DNA of 64,000 bases from Phycisphaerae bacterium (GTDB lineage Bacteria; Planctomycetota; Phycisphaerae; UBA1845). The stretch covers positions 1 to 64,000 of the forward strand of contig JAJDDP010000162.1 of assembly GCA_029260235.1 (NCBI GenBank). Direction: 5' to 3'. Below the pieces are notes generated by a model, which was not told the origin of the DNA, searched no databases, and saw only the letters and a list, made by a program, of their open reading frames with translations. Positions 9,129 through 17,905 of the stretch are shown piece after piece. Within the stretch, counting starts at the first letter, position 1, and every line of letters starts with the position of its first letter. Both the position numbers and the translations under genes were made by a program.

Positions 9129-10073
9129 TCACCGTCGGCTGGGCTTTGTGGGCTTGCCCTTATTGCTATCAGTGTAGTAGTAGCGATAGTAGTTGTAGTA
9201 GCGGGAATAGCCGTACCCTGGTGCCCGGGCTTCATCTCCGACCATCAGCACCCCGAGGATAGCCACATTGTTGACTTGCAACATGCGAACTGCCCGCTGG
9301 GCGACTGGCTCGGGCGTCTTGTTGAGGCGAACGACCATGATGACGCCGTGGCACCATTTCCCAATGATGCCAACATCGGTCACCGTCGTCGCCGGTGGTG
9401 TATCGATAATGGTGTAGTCGAATTCACGTTGGAATCGCTGGAAGATGGGTCCAGCCCCTTCTTCGCTGAGCAGTTCCGCCGCTCCTCGGCCAGAGGTGGT
9501 TCCTGCCGGCATGCAATAGAGATTGGGGATCTGTGTCTGATATAGCGCTTCCTCAAAGGTGGCGTTGCCCTGCAGGACATTAGCCAGGCCCGGGGACTTG
9601 GGCAGATTCAACATGGTTGCCAGCGACGCTCGTCGAAAATCACCATCGACGACCAGCACCTTCTGATGGCGAATCTCGGCCATGGTCACGGCGGTGTTTA
9701 CCGTACTTACGCTTTTTCCGTCCTTTGGTGTGCTGCTGGTGATGGCAATGATCCGGTTTTCGTTGGCCGGGTTTTGACTCATCAACCGGGTTCGCAGGCC
9801 CCTGTACTGTTCGGCAATGATGCTATTGGGTTCTGAATGGGCGATGATCGAATCGCTCAAACCTTCATTCGGACGATGCTTGGCTGCTGGCGTCCAGGTT
9901 TCGGTGCTGCGGCTCGTAGCTGCCACTTCCACCGCAGTTCTTGAAGGGGGAGCCTCGGTAGAATGGGTGCGTACGTCCAAACCGCTGCTGTCGTCCGCAG
10001 ACGGTTGGGCATGAGTTAGCCTCCCCTCCCGCTCTTCCTCCGCCTTTTTCAATGCCTGGGCAATGCGTCCCAT
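9129..10073 (-). CDS. Bacterial tyrosine autokinase, CpsD/CapB type
   Basis: 314 residues. A P-loop ATPase of the BY-kinase kind: Walker A at about 113-122 (SSTPKDGKSV), Walker A' at 139-148 (KVLVVDGDFRR) and Walker B at about 220-227 (YTIIDTPP). The tail has nine tyrosines between about 287 and 300 (YGYSRYYNYYRYYY), the autophosphorylation cluster that controls polymer length in such systems. The membrane partner that activates it is the Wzz-like protein encoded upstream. The first 70 residues hold MGRIAQALKKAEEERE, a short helix seen in exosortase-linked tyrosine autokinases. Confidence 0.92.
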   Translation of the reverse strand: MGRIAQALKKAEEEREGRLTHAQPSADDSSGLDVRTHSTEAPPSRTAVEVAATSRSTETWTPAAKHRPNEGLSDSIIAHSEPNSIIAEQYRGLRTRLMSQNPANENRIIAITSSTPKDGKSVSTVNTAVTMAEIRHQKVLVVDGDFRRASLATMLNLPKSPGLANVLQGNATFEEALYQTQIPNLYCMPAGTTSGRGAAELLSEEGAGPIFQRFQREFDYTIIDTPPATTVTDVGIIGKWCHGVIMVVRLNKTPEPVAQRAVRMLQVNNVAILGVLMVGDEARAPGYGYSRYYNYYRYYYTDSNKGKPTKPSRR

Positions 10074-10152
10074 TCTGTGTTCCTTATTCTACCATCAACG
10101 CGCAGGTTCTAGCGGATAAGCCGTTGGCTGAGCGGTTCATTGGTGATCGGGT

Positions 10153-11997
10153 TCAAGACCCCGATCCTTCCGTGTCTTCCGATGCGCCCCCGACGAGGTC
10201 CTGACTGCCCGTTGAGATGTCTGCCCAAGTAGATCGCGGCACGCTCATCAACTGATCATACTTATGAGGGTTTGTCAGTGACAGGTAACTCGCACTCCCG
10301 CTGGCAATTACCAGACCGGCCATGCAGGTAATCACGATTGGAACAACCACCGCTTGATGTCTGAAGCGTTTGCGGCGTTGTTGTTCAGTGATGATCTCAC
10401 TCACATTCTCGAGCAGAGGCAGGCCCAGGGCGCGGATGACCTGTGCCGTTGTCCGGAATCGCCGGTCGAACAGTTCAGCCAAGATGACAAACACTGCGCC
10501 TGTCACCAGACCGGCCATGATCGACAATAGCAGCACGGTCTTAGCCATGGGTGAGATGGGGAGCATTGTTTTTCCGGGTAAGTCAACATCGGTGAACAAG
10601 ATGCCACGGTTCTCATTTTCGACGGTCAGGCTCTGATCACATTGAACCACCAGGGTTTGATAGGTTTCCAGCTCGTTCCGCGCACGGTCCAATTCTTCCT
10701 GCATCCGTGCAAAATCCTGCCGGTTATCCAAAAGCTCGCTCTTGAGGTTCACAAACTGCCCCAGGCGGTCACCAAGCTGAGCACTCTCCTCCTTGTTTAG
10801 GCTGAGTTGCTCTTTCTTGGCTGAAAGGTCCATCTCGACCTGCGTCACGGCGGGCATCCACAGCGACTGCATGGGATTGGTCAACACGTCGGCCAAGCCC
10901 ATCATGTCGTTGCTGTCGGCGGGCTGTTCAGTAGCATTACTCGTCAATTCAACGCTGAGCTGCTCACGGTATTTATGCTGGAGCTGTTGCTCAGCCAAGA
11001 TGTCGGGATGGCGCAGCGTCATACCGCGTTCGAGGCGAAGCGATTCAACTCGACGTTCGCTGGCTGAGAGGGCTTGCTTGAGCCAAGCCGCTTGCCCGCT
11101 GTCACCCGGCCTACTCGGTTCGTTCAAGGGTACTGGGAAGGATTTGCTCTTGGTCAAGAAGTCCTCCCGGGCGGCAATCTGAGATTCAAGTCTGGAGTTT
11201 GCACGATTCAGATTAGCGATTTGCGTCTGAATTGAGTTGAGGCCGATGGCGATACTCTCAGGATTGGCTGGATCGATCCCAGGATACTGAAGGCGGATCG
11301 AGGCCACCCGGCCGTCGATCTCCTCAAGCGACGCCCGTTCCACCTCGGCCTGGTCCGCGTACCAATCACGGGCATCGGTCAGTTTCTCAGTTAGCCTGCG
11401 CCGGACGAGCTGCTTATAGCCGCTCTTCATCATATCGAGGAATCGTCCCATGACCGCCCGGTTCGAGCCGACGTACCGGAGTTCGATCCGAGAGGCGAAC
11501 TTGCCCTTGCGCCAAGCAGCGACCTTCACATCGTTGGTGTAGAATTGGGCGATCGCGTCGCGCTGGGTGATTGCCGCTTCTGTCAGTTGGCCGTCAGCAT
11601 CAGTTTCCAATTCGCCTAGCAGGCTCAACGAATTCAAGATGGGGTAGATGACTTCCCCGCTCTTGATGTCCTGTTCCAGCGTACTGAGGAAATAGTCGAA
11701 TGACGAGGTTACCAGGGGCGGTGGAAGGTTCACCGAGACCGGGTCGTTGGTTTGTTCAAAGGTCGTCGTCGCCTCGAACACACGCGGAATGTAATGGCTG
11801 GCTACAAATGCTGCGGTTGTCGCCAGGCAGAACGGCACCATGAAGACCCACCTTCGAAGCACGAGAATACGCAGCACTTCGCCCACAGTCTGGCGTATGT
11901 CGGCTGAGTTGTCCCCAGCCGTCAGCCCAGACCTGGCGTGATGCCCGCCGGGGGGTGGCTTGGTCGTTGGTCGATTTAATGAATGCGTTGGTTCCAC
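10153..11997 (-). CDS. Wzz/GumC-like polysaccharide co-polymerase
   Basis: 614 residues. One membrane helix at about 51-70, a long periplasmic region rich in coiled coil (residues about 200-440), a second helix near 475-500 just after a Pro-rich PGKTMLPISPMAK segment, and a third near 550-572. The first two helices and the coiled coil fit polysaccharide co-polymerases that set chain length; the third helix is an addition. It starts 12 bases after the Wza-like gene and lies about 80 bases before the BY-kinase, so the three are probably one operon. The separate kinase gene makes this the split Wzz plus kinase arrangement. Confidence 0.88.
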   Translation of the reverse strand: MEPTHSLNRPTTKPPPGGHHARSGLTAGDNSADIRQTVGEVLRILVLRRWVFMVPFCLATTAAFVASHYIPRVFEATTTFEQTNDPVSVNLPPPLVTSSFDYFLSTLEQDIKSGEVIYPILNSLSLLGELETDADGQLTEAAITQRDAIAQFYTNDVKVAAWRKGKFASRIELRYVGSNRAVMGRFLDMMKSGYKQLVRRRLTEKLTDARDWYADQAEVERASLEEIDGRVASIRLQYPGIDPANPESIAIGLNSIQTQIANLNRANSRLESQIAAREDFLTKSKSFPVPLNEPSRPGDSGQAAWLKQALSASERRVESLRLERGMTLRHPDILAEQQLQHKYREQLSVELTSNATEQPADSNDMMGLADVLTNPMQSLWMPAVTQVEMDLSAKKEQLSLNKEESAQLGDRLGQFVNLKSELLDNRQDFARMQEELDRARNELETYQTLVVQCDQSLTVENENRGILFTDVDLPGKTMLPISPMAKTVLLLSIMAGLVTGAVFVILAELFDRRFRTTAQVIRALGLPLLENVSEIITEQQRRKRFRHQAVVVPIVITCMAGLVIASGSASYLSLTNPHKYDQLMSVPRSTWADISTGSQDLVGGASEDTEGSGS

Positions 11998-12009
11998 TTT
12001 GATCTCAGC

Positions 12010-12855
12010 TTAGTTGTCACCCGAATCGTCGTTGTACTCGTCGTTTGCATCCTTAAGCTCGGCCGGTCCGGAATACGCTTGGATGACCGGTTGCAGCGGA
12101 TAAAGGACTTCACGGACACGGTGGCCAATCCAGCCGAGTACCGTCGGCGGCACCCAGACCATATCGCCTGGTTCAAGCAAGACGTTGAGTCGGAGGTCGC
12201 CGCCCTTCACCATTTCATCCATATCTACGATGATGGTATGGCTTTCGTCAGGATTTGGGCTTGGCCTGATCACCTTGATCCTGGCCCGCCATGCGGTGAA
12301 CGTTGGCATTGCCGCGCTCAGCGCATCGACCACAGAATCCTTGCCTGTGTAGGGGAAGGGGCCTTTCCTAGCCACATCCCCGAAGACATAGTATTTCTTG
12401 GATAGGTACTGGATGACTTCAACATGCACCTTGGGATCTTCGTAGTAGGGCACGAGTAGCTCTTGGAGCTTGCTGGCGATTTCTCTGGGTGTCATGCCAG
12501 CCACCCTCACCTGTCCCAATAATCGCAGGGACAACTTGCCTTCAACGCCGACGCGTTGGATTACGCCATCAATCTCCAGAACCCGTGGCGCTGAGATTCG
12601 CAACTGGTCGGGAATGCCGACACGGTACTCGGTTGCGGTGGCTAAGTGTTCGTGGTTCTTGAGGAACTGAATCAGATCGCCATGCTGGTTTGAGCATCCT
12701 GCAGCAGCAAAAATTGGATAAACGGCAACCATGCAGCCGAGCATCTTGTTCGACTGACTCTTCAGGGATCGTATGCCTGTACCAGGACTGGTTGATCGTT
12801 GGTTTGCTGTGTAGATCATGCTTCGCTTTCTACCCTTCAAGCCTGGGCTGCTCAT
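12010..12855 (-). CDS. Wza-like polysaccharide export lipoprotein
   Basis: 281 residues. The lipobox is AAAGC with Cys54 after MLGCMVAVYPIF, so the mature protein should be an outer-membrane lipoprotein. The polysaccharide-export domain begins EYRVGIPDQLRISAP and continues VRVAGMTPREIASKLQELL; an SLBB-like strand set follows (KYYVFGDVARKGPFPYTGKD). It is shorter than E. coli Wza and lacks a clear second SLBB and C-terminal helix, so the outer-membrane pore may need a partner. The N-terminus is ambiguous: methionines at 13 and 38 are possible starts, but the longer form supplies positive charge before the signal. Confidence 0.85.
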   Translation of the reverse strand: MSSPGLKGRKRSMIYTANQRSTSPGTGIRSLKSQSNKMLGCMVAVYPIFAAAGCSNQHGDLIQFLKNHEHLATATEYRVGIPDQLRISAPRVLEIDGVIQRVGVEGKLSLRLLGQVRVAGMTPREIASKLQELLVPYYEDPKVHVEVIQYLSKKYYVFGDVARKGPFPYTGKDSVVDALSAAMPTFTAWRARIKVIRPSPNPDESHTIIVDMDEMVKGGDLRLNVLLEPGDMVWVPPTVLGWIGHRVREVLYPLQPVIQAYSGPAELKDANDEYNDDSGDN

Positions 12856-13135
12856 GCCCGACGCTGGCGCTCCCTAGGTCACGCCCGATAGGCTTCTGTT
12901 GCCGGTTTATCGGGAGAAAACAGTCGCCCCTGAATTATCGCACCCAAAAACGGGCAGAATCGTCCAACTTGCCCGCAGACGTGACATGTCGCCATTCTTG
13001 GGGGATTTTCTCGGGCGATCAGTTACCGGTCATCGTTATACGGACTTAAAGGAGGGCCCTTGACGGACCGATAGCCGTAGCAGGACGTCGTTTGAAGGTC
13101 CGAAACGGTGCAGACACTCTGTCTGGAAATATGCG

Positions 13136-14539
13136 ATGTATGCTGAGTTTTTTGCATTACGCCAAGCCCCTTTCAACAACACGCCCGATCCGCGGTTTTT
13201 CTTTCCAACGTCTGATCACGAAGAAGCGCTGGCTAGCCTGATTTATGCGGTGGAAGAACTCAAAGGCTATGTGTTGCTGACTGGCGAAGTGGGGAGCGGC
13301 AAGACGCTGATCACCCGGGTGATGTTGCGACAATTCAAAGACCGCATTGCTTCGGGCGTGATCACGAACACAGCCATGAGTTCCAACGAGCTTCTGCTTT
13401 CCATCTGTTCAGAGTTTGGCGTAGATGCCGATCACGACGCTCCGCGGCTAGACCACCTGCATGCATTCCAGGAATTCCTGCTTCGGCAGTTTGCAGCCAA
13501 TGTACCTGTCGTCTTGATCATCGATGAGGCTCAAAACCTTTCGGACGCTGCCTTTGAACAGCTACGCATGATTGGAAACCTCGAAGCTGATGATACCAAA
13601 CTGCTTCAGATGATCATTGTGGGCCAGCCCGAGCTTCGCGAGCGGTTCAACGCTTATCATCTCCGCCAACTGAAGCAACGCATGTTTCGCAGCTTCCACC
13701 TCCCCAACCTCTCTCGAACGGACTGCGTGAGATACATCAACCATCGTTTGACAGTGGCTGGCTTCGATCACGGCGCTGATTCGAGCAAAGAGACTGCCTG
13801 GAGCCGCTACTTCGACTCCGAGGCAATAGACGTCATCTACCAATATAGCGGTGGACTCCCCCGATTGATCAACTCCCTTTGCGATAACAGCATGGTCAAT
13901 GCATATGCAGAGGGTCGGTCTTTCATCGATGGGCGACTCATGGCTGAGGTTGCTATTGAATTGATCGGGTATGATGAACCATCCAGTCAATATGTGCCGG
14001 TGGCGAAGTTGGAGGAGAGTGAGGCAAGCGAGCTAGAGGTCGTCACCGCGGACGAGAAACCCGTCGTTACAACAGACGCATCGCCGGCCGACGTGGCGCC
14101 GACGGTGGAGGATGAGCAGGTACCTGAGGTGTCAGACATCGGCACTGTGGATGAATTGCCGCCGCTGACCCCGCTCAGCGAAACCCGGGTTGCGTCCGAG
14201 GCAGCGTGGTGCTTTGAAGACTGCCGCTTGGCAGATATGCGACAGAACGCCGATGCCAGCTACGAGAGGCTGATCCATCACTTGGCTGACATCCAGGTGC
14301 CATTCGAGCGATCTAGTAGTAGCCAACTGAGTGGAACAGATCGGCTCGGAGCACCTCGCCAATTGACCGAACCTCAAGTCAGCAACAAGCCCGCCGATCA
14401 ACTAGTGCAAATGCTCGAAGACAGCCGCTCAAGCCTAGACACCCTGCGTCAGCTAGTATCCAGAAGGCCACCCGGCCGAGTTTGCAAGTCGCACCTTGCA
14501 ACTGAATGGGCGAGCGCAGGAACCCACGCAACTTCCTAG
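13136..14539 (+). CDS. ExeA/GspA-type AAA ATPase of the polysaccharide locus
   Basis: 467 residues. It opens with the family signature MYAEFFALRQAPFNNTPDPR. Walker A is GEVGSGKT (50-57), Walker B VVLIIDEAQN (about 125-134), and a sensor region SRTDCVRYINHRL follows. The ATPase part ends near 280; the remaining ~190 residues are acidic, poorly conserved and predicted disordered. Such ATPases accompany exosortase/exopolysaccharide loci as well as type II secretion. It is divergent from the Wza-like gene, about 280 bases away, so the two may share control. It is cytoplasmic, with no membrane segment. Confidence 0.88.
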   Translation: MYAEFFALRQAPFNNTPDPRFFFPTSDHEEALASLIYAVEELKGYVLLTGEVGSGKTLITRVMLRQFKDRIASGVITNTAMSSNELLLSICSEFGVDADHDAPRLDHLHAFQEFLLRQFAANVPVVLIIDEAQNLSDAAFEQLRMIGNLEADDTKLLQMIIVGQPELRERFNAYHLRQLKQRMFRSFHLPNLSRTDCVRYINHRLTVAGFDHGADSSKETAWSRYFDSEAIDVIYQYSGGLPRLINSLCDNSMVNAYAEGRSFIDGRLMAEVAIELIGYDEPSSQYVPVAKLEESEASELEVVTADEKPVVTTDASPADVAPTVEDEQVPEVSDIGTVDELPPLTPLSETRVASEAAWCFEDCRLADMRQNADASYERLIHHLADIQVPFERSSSSQLSGTDRLGAPRQLTEPQVSNKPADQLVQMLEDSRSSLDTLRQLVSRRPPGRVCKSHLATEWASAGTHATS

Positions 14540-14605
14540 CGGTTAGTTCTGACCAAAGTTGTGACTGCTTGTGGTGGGTTTAGTTCCTTAACCCCGTATA
14601 GAAGA

Positions 14606-15529
14606 TCAATTGGGCGGATTTGGTTGCCCGTCTTTGCCTTGGCCTTTGCTCCTGCTTTGGCCCGCCTGTCGTCCTTTTGATCGCTGGCCGCCCCGACGGT
14701 TTTTCTGGCCGTTGACACCTCGCTGATTGGAATTACTCTGCTCAGCTTTTTCGAAGGCGGCCCGCTGTTCGGCAGTGAGCAGGGCTAAGATTTCTTTCTT
14801 GAAGCCCTCAACAATGCGCGTGACAGCCTCTCTTCCCTGCTCGCGTGCTTTCCTCATCCCGGGCTTCAATTGTTTGAACAGGTCGTCGGTGGCCTTTTTT
14901 TGCTCGGGGCTGAGTTGGAGCGTTTCCAACGTCTTGCGCAAGGATTGCAAGCCGCGCAACCCTCCCCCGGCACGTTGTCCTCGGGGCTGCATCGCGTCTT
15001 GGTACATGGGCATGAACTGCGTGCTTTGCGAAGCGTCCAATTCAGCAAGAATGCTATCCCGCAAATGAGCGTGATCCATCCCTGGTTGCCCGCCGGATTC
15101 AAGTTGCCTCCGTCTTGAGGCGAGTTTGCCCAGCGCCTGCCGGTCTCCTGCTGCTCGGGCTTTGGCGATCTGTCCATCCAATTCTTTCATCTGGGTGCTG
15201 TTTTCGGCCGGTGAAGACGGCGCTGCTGTTCGCTGCTTGCGCATCGAAGCAAGATGCTCATCGAACATCTTGCAGATCTTCCGCGCTTTCTCCGGCGCCA
15301 AGTTCAACCCACTTAGGGTTAGTCGCTTGAGTCGCATGATTCGAACGGTGTCAGCATTCATCCCGGCCTGCTTGGCAGTCGCTGATTCGGAGGATCGACC
15401 TGGTTGCTTCCCGCTTGCACCCTTGTCTGTTGAAGGTTGCTGGGCGGCAACTATGGCTACGTTGAGCAGCATGGCCAGACCTATGCTCGCCCGGAAGTAG
15501 TCTCGGCTTGTCGGAGTGTTTCTTCTCAT
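14606..15529 (-). CDS. Periplasmic LTXXQ/Spy-like helical protein
   Basis: 307 residues. The ATG at 15529 follows an AGGAGA eight bases upstream and starts a signal peptide ending near IVAAQQ. The mature part is almost all charged helix. The repeated pattern LQLSPEQKKATDDLFKQL and ILALLTAEQRAAFEKAE matches the LTxxQ motif of Spy/CpxP proteins, which are periplasmic chaperones or stress sensors. The C-terminus is very basic and Gln/Gly/Arg/Lys rich, perhaps contacting nucleic acid or envelope polymer. It is divergent from the M48 protease across a 16-bp palindrome. Function is inferred from pattern only. Confidence 0.6.
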   Translation of the reverse strand: MRRNTPTSRDYFRASIGLAMLLNVAIVAAQQPSTDKGASGKQPGRSSESATAKQAGMNADTVRIMRLKRLTLSGLNLAPEKARKICKMFDEHLASMRKQRTAAPSSPAENSTQMKELDGQIAKARAAGDRQALGKLASRRRQLESGGQPGMDHAHLRDSILAELDASQSTQFMPMYQDAMQPRGQRAGGGLRGLQSLRKTLETLQLSPEQKKATDDLFKQLKPGMRKAREQGREAVTRIVEGFKKEILALLTAEQRAAFEKAEQSNSNQRGVNGQKNRRGGQRSKGRQAGQSRSKGQGKDGQPNPPN

Positions 15530-15599
15530 CCTACGATTCTCCTGGTACAAGGATCAACGGTGCGGCGTTTTATCAGCCGATCAACTGGGGTAGTCTATC

Positions 15600-15628
15600 C
15601 TGACAAACGTTTGTCAGCGAAGAATATT
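15600..15628 (+). promoter_or_regulatory. Perfect 16-bp palindrome overlapping a predicted promoter
   Basis: TGACAAACGTTTGTCA at 15601-15616 is a perfect inverted repeat. It overlaps a possible -35 (CTGACA, 15600-15605) and the spacer before AATATT (15623-15628), 17 bases apart. It sits between the divergent LTXXQ-like and M48 genes. This is where a dimeric repressor would bind; the regulator is not recognised. Confidence 0.55.
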
Positions 15629-15699
15629 CGCGGCGGGCCTCCGACCAGCGCCAAGTGTCGCCCTGTGGGGCTTTACCAAGGAACCGGCCTCTACATCTA

Positions 15700-17298
15700 A
15701 TGCACCTGCACGTAATCATTGCCTTCGCCCTGGTCATTTGGTGGCCCGACAAGCCGCCGGTGGCGGTGTGGGTGGAATCTGAAGCCTGGACCTACGTCCT
15801 GGCCTTGATTCAGGCGCCGCTCTTGGGGCTTCTTGCCTGGGCCGCATCCCGAATCGCCATGCGGCGTCTCAATCGCGGACCTTCATTCGCCAATGGTGCC
15901 CAGCACTTTTTTCATGTGGCTACAACGGTTCTGCGGTTGACCTCGCTCCTGTTCCTCGGCGGCCTGCTGGGCTTGACAGGTTGGGTGGGTCAAGTTCAGA
16001 GCATTTCGTTCTTGGCCGGTGTCCCAGGATTGGCAAGCTCGGTGGTGATCTTGCCCTTTCTCTGCGGAGTCTGCTTGTTGTTCATCGGCCTCTATCCAAT
16101 GGACCAAGCGATCCACCAAGCAATGCTGGATAATCGCACTTGGGACGGCACTTCCCCGTCCGCGGCTGCCTGGAGTTTGGGGCAGTACCTAAATTTCAAT
16201 CTACGCCATCACCTGCTCGTGGTGGCTGTCCCTATGCTCTTGATCTCGATCTCCTTCAAGCTGGCAGATCGGTATGAGGAGTGGCTCATCGGTGTCTTCC
16301 GCTTCCCATGGGCAGCAGAGGCAGCCCCTGGGATCGCGGCGGGGGTCGTGTTTGTGATTGCCCCGCTCCTGCTACGTCGAATCTGGACGACTGAATCATT
16401 GCCTGACGGACCACTCCGAAAGGAGTTGGAGAGGATCTGCGGTCGCGTTGGGATGAGCTACCGCGACATCCTCATTTGGAGAAGCGGCGGCATGATGATC
16501 AATGCAGCCGTCATGGGCCTGTTCCCGCGCGTTCGCTACATCATGCTGTCTGATGGCTTGTTGGAGTCGATGTCCGCCGAGCAGGTCGAAGGCGTATTTG
16601 GACATGAGATAGGACACGTCCGGCACCGGCACATTCAGTTCTTCCTTCTCTTTGCGGTGTGCAGCATGCTGTTCCTGTCGGGCGTCGTGGAATTGCTGCG
16701 CCTTGGTGTCGAGGCGGGCATCTTTCAGCTGAGCATCCCCATGATGCAGGGTATCGGGCTGGTGTCTGCCATGGCTGCCTGGGGTGTGGGCTTTGGATGG
16801 GTTTCAAGGCGTTTCGAACGGCAAGCTGACGTGTACGGGGCTCATTGCATCACGCGCGATGCCGATCAATCCTGCGGATTGCCATGCAGTATCCACAACA
16901 ATCAACCTGGGCTTAGTCCGCCGCCGATGGCTGTCTGTGCCAAGGCTGCCCAAGTGTTTACTTCCGCATTGGATCGTGTAGCCATTCTCAACGGGATCCC
17001 CCATGAAGAGCGCAGCTGGCGCCACTCGTCCATCGCTAGCCGCATTCGTTTCTTGACGTCTCTTTCAGGCGATCCAGCCAGGGCGAGTCGGTTCGATCAA
17101 ACGGTGCGACGGATCAAGCGAACACTGCTAATACTTACGGCGGGTGGTTTGGCATTCACCGGGTATTATGTGTGGGACCACGATGTTTACGGCATCAGCG
17201 CGGCAGGGCAGCCGGACTCGCCAGCTGAAGCCAGTCAACCTCCAAGACCTCTTCTGCGCCTATCTTCAACCCACAAGAATGGTCCCGCACCGCCTTAG
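15700..17298 (+). CDS. Membrane-bound M48 family zinc metalloprotease
   Basis: 532 residues from the ATG. The zinc site is HEIGH at about 302-306 (VEGVFGHEIGHVRHRHIQFF), with FERQADVYG as the third-ligand motif about 80 residues later; both match M48 (HtpX/Ste24-like) peptidases. There are several membrane helices before and after the site (residues about 1-190, 315-375 and a last one near 480-500). It probably degrades misfolded membrane proteins. A GTG at 15655 would add 15 residues. The palindrome upstream and the divergent chaperone-like gene suggest envelope-stress control, which is inference. Confidence 0.88.
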   Translation: MHLHVIIAFALVIWWPDKPPVAVWVESEAWTYVLALIQAPLLGLLAWAASRIAMRRLNRGPSFANGAQHFFHVATTVLRLTSLLFLGGLLGLTGWVGQVQSISFLAGVPGLASSVVILPFLCGVCLLFIGLYPMDQAIHQAMLDNRTWDGTSPSAAAWSLGQYLNFNLRHHLLVVAVPMLLISISFKLADRYEEWLIGVFRFPWAAEAAPGIAAGVVFVIAPLLLRRIWTTESLPDGPLRKELERICGRVGMSYRDILIWRSGGMMINAAVMGLFPRVRYIMLSDGLLESMSAEQVEGVFGHEIGHVRHRHIQFFLLFAVCSMLFLSGVVELLRLGVEAGIFQLSIPMMQGIGLVSAMAAWGVGFGWVSRRFERQADVYGAHCITRDADQSCGLPCSIHNNQPGLSPPPMAVCAKAAQVFTSALDRVAILNGIPHEERSWRHSSIASRIRFLTSLSGDPARASRFDQTVRRIKRTLLILTAGGLAFTGYYVWDHDVYGISAAGQPDSPAEASQPPRPLLRLSSTHKNGPAPP

Positions 17299-17310
17299 CC
17301 AGCGCAGCAC

Positions 17311-17493
17311 TCAAGGCAATAGCCTGGGCCAGCGGCGCTTGTCTCGCCCTTTGTATCGATTCACAATGAAGCAGTGCTTTTGATAAGCGGCTTGCTGGGC
17401 CTGCGAATCAAGCTTCTCTTGCTGCTGCACTTTCTTGAAGAAGTCTGCTATCGAGGAGCCCAGGAAGCCAGTTTTTTCGGAGGACTTTTTCGT
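17311..17493 (-). CDS. Possible small basic protein with a non-ATG start
   Basis: An open frame of 60 codons ends just after the convergent M48 gene. It reads TKKSSEKTGFLGSSIADFFK, then KVQQQEKLDSQAQQAAYQKH, then a basic tail ending RRWPRLLP. A strong AAGGAG (minus strand, 17504-17499) lies five bases ahead of an ACG; the only other start-like codon in the open frame is CTG at 17508. Codon use looks coding. It could be a real small gene with a rare start, one with a substituted start codon, or a remnant. No homologue is recognised. Confidence 0.35.
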   Translation of the reverse strand, partial: TKKSSEKTGFLGSSIADFFKKVQQQEKLDSQAQQAAYQKHCFIVNRYKGRDKRRWPRLLP

Positions 17494-17905
17494 TGTAACT
17501 CCTTCCAGAACATGTCAAGATGACCACCGACCACTTGTCACGCGATCCCAAGGTGTAGCGGGGCTGTCATTGCCGGAGGACCGTCGTAGCAGAGCCGTGA
17601 TCGCGCCTTAGAGGAATGCAGTTCTCTCTCGGGTCAACCAAGCGGACAAGTAAACTTGAGGACAGATCGAAGCCCAAACGGAGGGGTGGAATCCATGTTC
17701 ACGGGCCCATTTGACATCGCGAGAACCCCGCTGCGCGGCGCCGGGGTCGCGTGCATTTGCTGCTTCGGCACGTTTCCGCGCCAGATTGGTTGTCGAGGTC
17801 GGGCTAGTTCTTATAGATCACACCATGGGAAACGCGCATACCGTCATCAATCAGGGCGGCGCTGCAGTTCTGTCAAGTCTAGTTCGAGCTTTGGAAGGAT
17901 TACTG
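17494..17905. other. Intergenic region
   Basis: About 410 bases ahead of the IPTL-type gene. It contains the predicted promoter at 17790-17817. Longer in-frame extensions of the downstream gene into this region are possible but lack a signal peptide and are not favoured. Confidence 0.4.
17790..17817 (+). promoter_or_regulatory. Predicted promoter of the IPTL-type surface protein
   Basis: TTGTCG (17790-17795) and TATAGA (17812-17817) are 16 bases apart, about 90 bases ahead of the start codon. Prediction by eye. Confidence 0.35.

Noticed and set aside
17711-17905. Longer N-terminus for the IPTL-type protein
   Set aside because: It would place 65 residues before an otherwise perfect signal peptide and ignores the GGAAGG site at the ATG used here.
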